From Bacteroidia bacterium (GTDB lineage Bacteria > Bacteroidota > Bacteroidia > NS11-12g > UBA955): a stretch of DNA of 8,719 nt. A program made the translations under genes and the position numbers. Of the stretch, positions 1 to 5,573 are shown in pieces. Location: the NCBI GenBank assembly GCA_014376345.1, contig JACMRS010000091.1, positions 1 through 8,719 on the forward strand. The letters are read 5' to 3'. The notes beneath the pieces were generated by a model that was not told where the DNA came from, searched no databases, and saw only the letters and a program-made list of their open reading frames with translations. Each line of letters opens with the position of its first letter. The stretch's first letter is position 1.

Positions 1-6
1 CGCTCA

Positions 7-79
7 CACTTCGACAAGCTCAGTGACCGCGCACGGGAATTGCCCTTCGACTCAGCTCAGCGGCTGCGTACGGAAAAGC
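7..79. repeat. Two degenerate copies of an intergenic repeat
   Basis: Two related stretches begin with CTTCGAC at 9 and at 45. The first continues AAGCTCAG, a GC-rich part and CACGG; the second continues TCAGCTCAG, a GC-rich part and TACGG. They are spaced 36 bases apart and align over about 35 bases with small gaps. The first copy contains CACTTCGACAAGCTCAGTG (7-25), whose ends CACT/AGTG are complementary. From memory, sequences of this kind are common dispersed intergenic repeats in Bacteroidota; I could not search for it. It lies directly after the stop of the minus-strand gene ending at 96, so it may act in or near that gene's transcript end. Confidence 0.6.
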
Positions 80-95
80 TCATTGATAGAATAAC

Positions 96-1124
96 CTATT
101 CCTTGTCTCTAAATCGAATAATCCTCTTTTTAGTATATTGATTTCTAAAACCAATATAAGTTGCAAGAAGAAGCACTACAATGATGAACATCACTGCAAG
201 TTGTGAGGAAAGTTTTTTCTGATAGGGCTGGAAAATTACGATCACATTGATTACCAGCTGTATCATTGCGTAAATGAAAGAAATTCTTATATGTGGGGCT
301 TTAGCAACATGCGCCAGCTTTTTGAAAAGAAAATCTCTGTGTGGTACAAAAATATTTTCTCTCAAAATTAATTTGTAAATTACTGTCAGTCCTGCATCAA
401 CACCAAGCACCGAAAACAACAGCAAATAAGAATAATTACCTGTTTTCAGAATCAGGCTGAACATCATATAACAAATTATAAATGCAATACCGATACTGCC
501 GATATCTCCGGCAAAAACAAGTGCTTTCTTCCTGAAATTAAGAAACAAAAACATACACAACCCAATAATACAGGTTACCAGAAAAACAGAATCTGTATAA
601 TAAATATGAGCACCTTCCTTATCAAAGGAATTTTCATTGAGCCACCAGAGACTCAGAAAAATTACCAATGAATTCAACCCAAGCATGCCATTGACGCCAT
701 CCATAAAATTAAATGCATTCAACACACCAATAGAAAAAATAACTACTGCTATCACCACCGGCAAGGTATCTGCAAAACCGTTTTCAAATGGCAATACAGA
801 GGCCATCAAAATCAGTGAAAAGATCTGGAAAACGAAGCGGATAGCGTGTTTTATGAAAATAATGTCATCAATAAAACTGATGGTCACCATCATTAAAAAT
901 CCAACTACAAAAAGCACCGGAAGTGTATTATAAGAGTAACAAACAGTGTAAATCAAAAGTCCCATCGGAAGAAATAATCCGAAACCTGTGATTGTAACCA
1001 CAGTATGCGAACTTCTGCTAACAGGGTGGTCGTGAATCTTAAGTGCCTTGGCAATTTTCAGATAGGCAATGGTAAAAATAACCATTCCTATCAGACAGAT
1101 TCCATAATAATTTAATGCATTCAA
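96..1124 (-). CDS. WecA/MraY-superfamily GlcNAc-1-phosphate transferase-like membrane protein
   Basis: Integral membrane enzyme that by family transfers a sugar-1-phosphate from a UDP-sugar to undecaprenyl phosphate, the first step in lipid-linked glycan synthesis. Of 342 residues most are hydrophobic, with about 10-11 likely membrane segments. Family motifs are in order: HDHPVSRSSHT (31-41), the Asp-Asp pair at 86-87, NAFNFMDGVNG (136-146), FAGDIGS (204-210) and PHRD (261-264) in the last cytoplasmic loop. The stretch after SSHT reads TGFG where relatives usually have RGGG, a mild oddity. The start is a TTG at 1124; the next ATG in frame (1085) would cut into the first membrane helix, and a TAG lies 8 codons upstream of the TTG. 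It sits 51 bases after the acyl-CoA ligase on the same strand. The exact sugar substrate cannot be told from sequence; no other polysaccharide genes are in view. Confidence 0.88.
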   Translation of the reverse strand: MNALNYYGICLIGMVIFTIAYLKIAKALKIHDHPVSRSSHTVVTITGFGLFLPMGLLIYTVCYSYNTLPVLFVVGFLMMVTISFIDDIIFIKHAIRFVFQIFSLILMASVLPFENGFADTLPVVIAVVIFSIGVLNAFNFMDGVNGMLGLNSLVIFLSLWWLNENSFDKEGAHIYYTDSVFLVTCIIGLCMFLFLNFRKKALVFAGDIGSIGIAFIICYMMFSLILKTGNYSYLLLFSVLGVDAGLTVIYKLILRENIFVPHRDFLFKKLAHVAKAPHIRISFIYAMIQLVINVIVIFQPYQKKLSSQLAVMFIIVVLLLATYIGFRNQYTKKRIIRFRDKE

Positions 1125-1129
1125 CGTGG

Positions 1130-1137
1130 CAAATTTA
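1130..1137 (-). promoter_or_regulatory. Possible -7 promoter element TAAATTTG
   Basis: Read on the minus strand, 1137-1130 is TAAATTTG, a full match to the Bacteroidota -7 consensus TAnnTTTG. No TTG -33 box is seen at the usual distance. With normal spacing the transcript would begin near 1126, making the TTG start at 1124 nearly leaderless, or giving a leader of about 40 bases to the ATG at 1085. The region is AT-rich, so a chance match is quite possible. Confidence 0.35.
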
Positions 1138-1175
1138 TAATATTTCTACTTCAGGAAATTAAAAATTTATTACAA

Positions 1176-3050
1176 TTAAATCTGAGCGTACATCCGCTCA
1201 ATCCAGTTTTTGTATTTTTCTTCAATTACTTTCCTTTTTTGTTTCAAAGAAACCGTAAGTTCATTTTCCTCTACACTAAAGGGTTTGCGCTTTATTATAA
1301 AGTCTTTAATCCTTTCAAATTTCGCAAGTGAACCCGACAGCTTCTTAACATCTTCTTCAAGCCAGGCTTTAATTTTTTCATCAGCCGTTATTGGATCATT
1401 TTCTGCGAAAAAAGCATCATTCAGACCAAAAAACTTCTTCAACTCATCTTCTTTCGGAACAATAATGGCTGTTACAAATTCACGCTTGTCGCCAATAATA
1501 AACATCTGTTCAATCTTGTGACTTTGCATGTAAATATTTTCGATCGGTGTTGGATAAATATTTTTGCCAAGCGATGTTTTAAGCATATTCTTAAGCCTGT
1601 CCGTAATCTTCAGATAACCTTTTTCAAATTTACCAATGTCTCCGGTGTGAAACCAGCCCTCTTTATCGATTACAGCTGCAGTTTCTTCGGGTTGGTTAAA
1701 GTAACCCTTCATTATATTCGGACCTTTGCTCAAAATCTCACCTTCGCCACTTTCAAATTCGGGCTCAAAACTGTTGTAAGTCTGCACAGTTAACAGTTTG
1801 CCCGTTTCAATATTCTGAATCGCCACCTCTTGTCTGGGCGCTACTCTCCCGCTGGTACCGTGTACCTGCCTGTGAAATTCATTCACCGAAATAAAAGGCG
1901 ATGTTTCTGTAAGTCCGTAACCCTGCTGCACCCGAATGCCAATATTCCCGAAAAACTCTCCTATATGTTGTGGCAAAGCACCTCCTCCTGAAATCAGTAT
2001 TTTAAGTCTGCCTCCAAGCTTTGCTTTTATTTTACTGAACACCAGTTTTTCTGCAAGAGCATGTTCTAATTTTAAAAACAGACCCACACTTTTGCCTTCT
2101 TCTCTTTTATGCCTTTCGCGCTCCCCGATTTTCAGACTCCAGTCGAAAATTGATGCACTGATTTTACTACCTGAATGTGCATTTTTCTGAACCCTGTCTT
2201 CCAGCCTTTCCAGCAGGCGGGGAACACAAGCCATCACTGTCGGATGTGCTTCCTGAAAATTCTGGGATACTTTTTCGATGCTTTCAGCGAAAGCGATTTC
2301 AGCACCGATATAAGTGCTCAGAAAATAAGTTGCCAGTCTTTCATACACATGACTCATTGGAAGAAACGACAGAAATCGGTCGTTTTTATTGATAGAAGGG
2401 CACAGATCGAGCGCATCGTAGCAGTTACTCATAAAATTATAATGCGACAGCATGACACCTTTGGGAATGCCCGTAGTTCCACTGGTATAAATAAATCCTG
2501 CCAGGTCATCATGACCGATAGTAGGCAGAACAGCATCAATTTCCGTTTTTAAAGAAGGCCACAATGAATCACCTTTTTCGAGCATGCTATCGAAAGTAAT
2601 TTCAGTGTCGGACAAATCTGATGGCGTTTGCATGAGAATCCTTTTGCGGATACCACGGCACTGAGTTTTTATTTTAAGAAACTTTTTATGGAGGAAAGTA
2701 TTTCCGAGCAGCAGCATTTTACTGTCAGAATCATTGAGGATATAAGCAGTTTCTTCGGCTGTCAGAGTTGGGTAAATAGAGACATTGACAGCACCGATTT
2801 TGAGAAGTGCCTGATCGAAGAAAATATATTCAGGGCAATTTTCGAGAATAAGGGCAACTTTATCACCTTTGCGGATGCCTTCACTGTAAAGGAAAGCGCA
2901 GATTTTTTCGATTGCTTTAAAAGTATCAGCATAACTGATTCCCGAGTAGACACCGTCTTTTTTCTCGAACAGAAAAAGTTTTTCCGGCGTATGAATTTTA
3001 TAAGCCGAATGAATCAGGAACTGGTGCAGCGAAGTAAAATCTGGATCCAT
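1176..3050 (-). CDS. Long-chain fatty-acid--CoA ligase (AMP-forming, FAA1/COG1022 type)
   Basis: Activates long-chain fatty acids with ATP and CoA to acyl-CoA through an acyl-adenylate; cytosolic or membrane-associated. The 624 residues span the complete ANL-superfamily fold. Visible motifs are the ATP phosphate-binding loop YTSGTTGIPKG (188-198), SFLPMSHVYER (228-238), the adenine-binding QGYGLTET (376-383), WFHTGD (466-471) with the ribose-binding Asp471, DRLKNMLKTSLGKNIYP (484-500) at the hinge to the small C-terminal domain, and ELTVSLKQKR (597-606), which matches the usual LTPTLKLKR and supplies the likely catalytic Lys603 (VS replaces the usual PT). SFLP...SHVYER and the length favour the long-chain group over acetyl-CoA or small-acid ligases. 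The ATG start gives a normal N-terminus. It is the upstream gene of a possible pair with the glycan transferase. Chain-length preference is inferred from family only. Confidence 0.93.
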   Translation of the reverse strand: MDPDFTSLHQFLIHSAYKIHTPEKLFLFEKKDGVYSGISYADTFKAIEKICAFLYSEGIRKGDKVALILENCPEYIFFDQALLKIGAVNVSIYPTLTAEETAYILNDSDSKMLLLGNTFLHKKFLKIKTQCRGIRKRILMQTPSDLSDTEITFDSMLEKGDSLWPSLKTEIDAVLPTIGHDDLAGFIYTSGTTGIPKGVMLSHYNFMSNCYDALDLCPSINKNDRFLSFLPMSHVYERLATYFLSTYIGAEIAFAESIEKVSQNFQEAHPTVMACVPRLLERLEDRVQKNAHSGSKISASIFDWSLKIGERERHKREEGKSVGLFLKLEHALAEKLVFSKIKAKLGGRLKILISGGGALPQHIGEFFGNIGIRVQQGYGLTETSPFISVNEFHRQVHGTSGRVAPRQEVAIQNIETGKLLTVQTYNSFEPEFESGEGEILSKGPNIMKGYFNQPEETAAVIDKEGWFHTGDIGKFEKGYLKITDRLKNMLKTSLGKNIYPTPIENIYMQSHKIEQMFIIGDKREFVTAIIVPKEDELKKFFGLNDAFFAENDPITADEKIKAWLEEDVKKLSGSLAKFERIKDFIIKRKPFSVEENELTVSLKQKRKVIEEKYKNWIERMYAQI

Positions 3051-3066
3051 ACTATAATTTTTTGTG

Positions 3067-3073
3067 CAAGATA
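3067..3073 (-). promoter_or_regulatory. Weak candidate -7 element for the acyl-CoA ligase
   Basis: On the minus strand 3073-3067 reads TATCTTG followed by CAC, one T short of the TATCTTTG found before uvrA. It stands 16 bases ahead of the ATG at 3050, a sensible leader length. No TTG -33 box is visible. Plausible but one base off consensus. Confidence 0.3.
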
Positions 3074-3134
3074 AGAATTGAAGTGGAATTGTGGAGGATG
3101 GACTGAGGTTTTTTTTGAAGAAGTTTTATTTGTA

Positions 3135-3163
3135 ATTGATTATATCAATCACAAAATTGATCA
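3135..3163. promoter_or_regulatory. Cluster of ATTGAT/ATCAAT half-sites upstream of the acyl-CoA ligase
   Basis: ATTGAT (3135-3140) and ATCAAT (3144-3149) form a perfect 6-base inverted repeat around TAT. A third half-site ATTGAT follows at 3156-3161 and overlaps the palindrome TGATCA (3158-3163). The cluster lies about 85-115 bases upstream of the acyl-CoA ligase ATG and in the gap before the lipoprotein gene ending at 3235. It has the form of a regulator binding site, but no regulator is named by the sequence and AT-rich palindromes arise easily by chance. Confidence 0.25.
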
Positions 3164-3234
3164 CTTAAATATAAGTTTATTAATAAATGGAATGATAAAT
3201 AGATGATTTGAATTGTGTAAAGTTAACAGAGATT

Positions 3235-3930
3235 TTACTCTAAATTTTGCTGTTCAATAATATCATTAATACTATTTTTTATTAACTCCAGTTGTTCTTT
3301 TTCAGAAGGATAGATCACAGCATAGTCATCTATTTCTTTATGTATAAATTCCTTACTCTTATAATATGCTTGCGTAGCAAACAAATCGAAAAATGTCTCT
3401 GTTTTAAAACCATTTTTTTTAATATCTATTTGAATTTTTGATTCAATTTCTTTTAAATATTTTATGCCGGCTATTGAGTCTTTCCTTGCAAAAGAAGATC
3501 GTGCTTTAAACGAATTAAGATACATAAGATGTGTATATGAATTCTGGAAACTATCCGGATTCAGCGAATCTATTAATAAAACCCCTCTATCGTATTCTTT
3601 AAGAAGAATCAAAAGTGTAATTTTAAGATCGATAAAGCGCTTATTGTAATCAGGGCAATGTTTTCCATATTGATCTGCAATATTTAAGGCTTTCCTTAAA
3701 CTATCTGAATTATCAAACTGATTTCGCAATCGACTAGCTTCGAAATACTTTACTTTACAATCATTACTTTCAATTGATTTATTATTTGTGCAAGAAGCCA
3801 ATGCCAAAGCAAATAATATGATTAATTTTAAATTGCAATATTTTATTAAGCTGACACAAACATTTATAAAAGTTGATGATATAAGCTCAAAATCTACACT
3901 TTGAATTTTAAAAAGCTTTTGTTGAGTCAT
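3235..3930 (-). CDS. Putative lipoprotein with TPR-like helices, unknown function
   Basis: I do not recognise this gene. The 231-residue frame carries a lipoprotein signal ending FALALASC, with the likely lipidated Cys at residue 47, so the mature protein should be anchored in an envelope membrane. The rest is mainly helical and polar, with paired-helix patterns around residues 70-170 (LRKALNIADQYGKHC, LLKEYDRGVLLIDSL, SIAGIKYLKEIESKI) resembling tetratricopeptide repeats. The only ATG (3930) puts about 33 residues before the hydrophobic core, too long for a normal signal peptide. Codon 29 is ATA (3844-3846) and begins IKYCNLKLIILFALALASC, which with Met first would be an ideal signal. The true start may therefore be at 3846. 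GC is very low (about 20-25% in lines I counted). It lies 62 bases downstream of another lipoprotein gene on the same strand, possibly one transcript. Confidence 0.65.
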   Translation of the reverse strand: MTQQKLFKIQSVDFELISSTFINVCVSLIKYCNLKLIILFALALASCTNNKSIESNDCKVKYFEASRLRNQFDNSDSLRKALNIADQYGKHCPDYNKRFIDLKITLLILLKEYDRGVLLIDSLNPDSFQNSYTHLMYLNSFKARSSFARKDSIAGIKYLKEIESKIQIDIKKNGFKTETFFDLFATQAYYKSKEFIHKEIDDYAVIYPSEKEQLELIKNSINDIIEQQNLE

Positions 3931-3992
3931 ATGATTTTACTTTAAATCGAATATTATATTCCTTCAATAGATGTATTTATGAGAATGGCCAT

Positions 3993-4622
3993 TTATCGTG
4001 AATTGACATATAATGAATTATCATTGTTAATGTAAAATACTTCAGGCATATCATTTGCTTTAAATAAATTTTCCTGAATACATTTCAGAAAATGCTTGGA
4101 TTCCTTATTTAAAAAAATATTCCAAGAAATAACAACACGTGATCTTTTCTTTTTTAAATCAACAGTATTCACATCAAGATTAGTTTGCTTTAAAATCTCT
4201 GTGATTGGAATTTGTTTAAATACAGGGGTGTGCGTAACGGGTGGGTACTTATCTAATCTGTTTTCAGTATTCCAGTTAAATTGGCCTCCTTCAGGTATTG
4301 CATAACAATTAGTTAGCACAGATACTAATTTATTGTTTTCATCATAATATAAAACCTTAAGCGGCTGTAAAAAAATTTTAAAAGAATCTGCAGTGTTGCT
4401 ATCAGCAGCATGCATTTCAGAATCTTTATCATCGAGATAAGTAAAATAAGAATCAGATTGAATTAGTTGGTATCCTTTAAAATAAATATTTTTTTCCGCA
4501 AACTTTTTTATCTCTTTGTCTGAACGAATTTTCAAAGGTAAATAACCGGCCATTATGAACATTATATTCTGGCAGCTAAGACAATTGATTGAGATTAAAA
4601 TTATAGTTAATATTTTTTTCAT
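3993..4622 (-). CDS. Putative lipoprotein, unknown function
   Basis: I do not recognise the family. The 209-residue protein begins with a clean lipoprotein signal, MKKILTIILISINCLSC, with the lipobox Cys at residue 17, followed by QN. It is expected to be membrane-anchored on the periplasmic side or outer membrane. The mature part is a mixed polar sequence with a middle section (about 75-110) that looks like beta strands (FKIFLQPLKVLYYD, LVSVLTNCYAIPEGG) and a lysine-rich stretch KKKRSRVVISW near 158-168. No catalytic motif is apparent. The ATG at 4622 gives the signal peptide directly, so the start is well supported. Base composition is as AT-rich as the neighbouring lipoprotein gene downstream (62 bases away), which suggests the two share an origin and perhaps a transcript. 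Confidence 0.7.
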   Translation of the reverse strand: MKKILTIILISINCLSCQNIMFIMAGYLPLKIRSDKEIKKFAEKNIYFKGYQLIQSDSYFTYLDDKDSEMHAADSNTADSFKIFLQPLKVLYYDENNKLVSVLTNCYAIPEGGQFNWNTENRLDKYPPVTHTPVFKQIPITEILKQTNLDVNTVDLKKKRSRVVISWNIFLNKESKHFLKCIQENLFKANDMPEVFYINNDNSLYVNSR

Positions 4623-4636
4623 AATATTATTTTGTT

Positions 4637-4644
4637 CAATGATA
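4637..4644 (-). promoter_or_regulatory. Weak candidate -7 element TATCATTG for the lipoprotein pair
   Basis: On the minus strand 4644-4637 reads TATCATTG, one mismatch to TAnnTTTG, 14 bases before the ATG at 4622. Position is right for a promoter, but the surroundings are so AT-rich that the match carries little weight. Confidence 0.25.
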
Positions 4645-4681
4645 GTTAATAATAATGTAAAAATTTAAAATCTTACTCAAA

Positions 4682-4860
4682 TCTTACAGTAAGACTTGTA
4701 ATTTCCCTGCTGTTTATAGGAAGAACAATTAATGGAATACTTCACTTGAAATCAAGAATATGAATTATTAGATCAGAATGGAGTAAAACTAAATACAGGT
4801 GATTTACTATTTCAGAACAATACTTGTTTTAAAATCGAAACAGGCAGTCTTAGTCAATAA
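4682..4860 (+). pseudogene. Decayed 3' fragment of a paralog of the lipoprotein gene at 4981-5427
   Basis: The frame 4759-4860 ends in TAA and reads YELLDQNG...TGD...NTCF...ETGSLSQ. It matches the end of the downstream lipoprotein (YELLDQDG...QGD...DTCL...EIGAL) with 14 identities in 31 aligned residues and no gaps. There is no start codon. Just upstream, in a different frame, SLEIKNMNY (4742-4768) aligns with LAFEKSNDMGY, and further back TCNFPAVY aligns with QCGDAAAI. The spacing from that Cys to the Tyr is 23 residues here and 22 in the intact protein. An in-frame TAA (4730-4732) and the frame change near 4759-4768 break the gene. Both cysteines of the C-terminal domain are kept. The N-terminal half is missing: I see no clear match in 4623-4681. 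The gene-free gap 4623-4980 otherwise shows only AT-rich sequence. Confidence 0.72.
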
Positions 4861-4960
4861 ATTTAATCTGATATTCAATTATTATTTCGGTAAAGTTATT
4901 TTAAAAAGCATTTGTTTAAAATAATCTTTTTTATAAAATCAAAAAAATATAAAATAAAAA

Positions 4961-4965
4961 AGGAG
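4961..4965 (+). promoter_or_regulatory. AGGAG purine tract before the lipoprotein start
   Basis: AGGAG lies 15 bases before the ATG at 4981, too far for an ideal Shine-Dalgarno site. Bacteroidota use such sites little. It does argue for starting at 4981 rather than at the upstream in-frame ATG at 4912. Confidence 0.25.
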
Positions 4966-4980
4966 ATTTGCATCAGCAAT

Positions 4981-5427
4981 ATGAGCAAATTATTAATTTT
5001 AATTTTAACCGCCACTGCATTTTTAACAATTACCTGTAAAAAAGCAAAAGTATATGGATGTACCGATAAACATTCAATATCCTACAATTTCAAGGCAAAT
5101 GAACAATGCTTTTCCTGTTGCGAATACCAAGGAAGCTGCGTGTTCTATGCAAATTTCGCTACTTCTGAAATGCTCAAAAGTAATAATGTCACTAGTTGGT
5201 CACTAAAGGTAAATACTTATTTTATTGACAGCAGCAGAAACACCTATTTTACGGTGGCGCCTCAATGTGGTGATGCTGCAGCAATTTCATTTTCTTCTGG
5301 ACTGGCGTTTGAAAAAAGTAACGATATGGGTTATGAGCTGTTAGATCAGGATGGAAATCTGATTAAGCAGGGCGACTTTCACATGAAAGCTGATACCTGC
5401 CTTGCCTACGAAATAGGCGCACTTTAA
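4981..5427 (+). CDS. Cysteine-rich putative lipoprotein with GCTD motif
   Basis: A 148-residue putative lipoprotein. The chosen start, ATG 4981, gives MSKLLILILTATAFLTITC with the probable lipidated Cys at 19, followed by KK. The longer frame from 4912 would put 23 lysine-rich residues ahead of the signal and is unlikely. Residues 26-53 start GCTD, continue SYNF and KANEQC, and end GSC. This follows the phylum's GCTDPxAxNYNPxAxxDDGSC cysteine motif, here with an extra CFSCC cluster (43-47). Residues 60-148 look like a small beta domain with two more cysteines (96 and 140), possibly a disulfide. These two are also conserved in the broken copy upstream. Function is unknown; the GCTD motif is usually found in secreted or surface proteins. 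It is followed by 146 bases to uvrA, which has its own promoter, so it is probably not in operon with it. Confidence 0.75.
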   Translation: MSKLLILILTATAFLTITCKKAKVYGCTDKHSISYNFKANEQCFSCCEYQGSCVFYANFATSEMLKSNNVTSWSLKVNTYFIDSSRNTYFTVAPQCGDAAAISFSSGLAFEKSNDMGYELLDQDGNLIKQGDFHMKADTCLAYEIGAL

Positions 5428-5543
5428 CCAAGTTTTATTTTGATTACCGGATCGCTTTGATGCCCTTAATTTCCCTGCTAATATAATAATACTGTAAATC
5501 CTTTTTATACTTATAATTCTAAGAAAATAATGGGTATATAATG

Positions 5544-5551
5544 TATCTTTG
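5544..5551 (+). promoter_or_regulatory. Bacteroidota -7 promoter element of uvrA
   Basis: TATCTTTG followed by CA is a perfect TAnnTTTG match. It lies 22 bases before the TTG start and would place the transcript start near 5555, leaving a leader of about 19 bases. No clear TTG -33 box is seen near 5522. No Shine-Dalgarno sequence is present before the start, and I see no LexA-like palindrome. Confidence 0.6.
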
Positions 5552-5573
5552 CAGGTCAATTTAAACAACCGCT

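Noticed and set aside
637..933. A 98-residue plus-strand open frame
   Set aside because: Antisense to the motif-bearing centre of the glycan transferase; low-complexity Lys/Ile/Thr-rich translation.
2175..2552. A 125-residue plus-strand open frame
   Set aside because: Antisense to the acyl-CoA ligase across its conserved ATP-binding region; a shadow of that gene.
2628..3074. A 148-residue plus-strand open frame
   Set aside because: It runs antisense through the N-terminal part of the acyl-CoA ligase, which has complete family motifs; the frame has no recognisable domain.
3235..5427. A new defence or toxin-antitoxin system made of the lipoprotein genes
   Set aside because: The genes lie on both strands, carry lipoprotein signals and show no nuclease, ATPase, toxin or DNA-binding motifs; nothing supports a joint function.
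5341..5568. A 75-residue minus-strand open frame between the GCTD lipoprotein and uvrA
   Set aside because: It overlaps the end of the intact lipoprotein gene, covers the uvrA promoter, and has no signal, motif or recognisable similarity.
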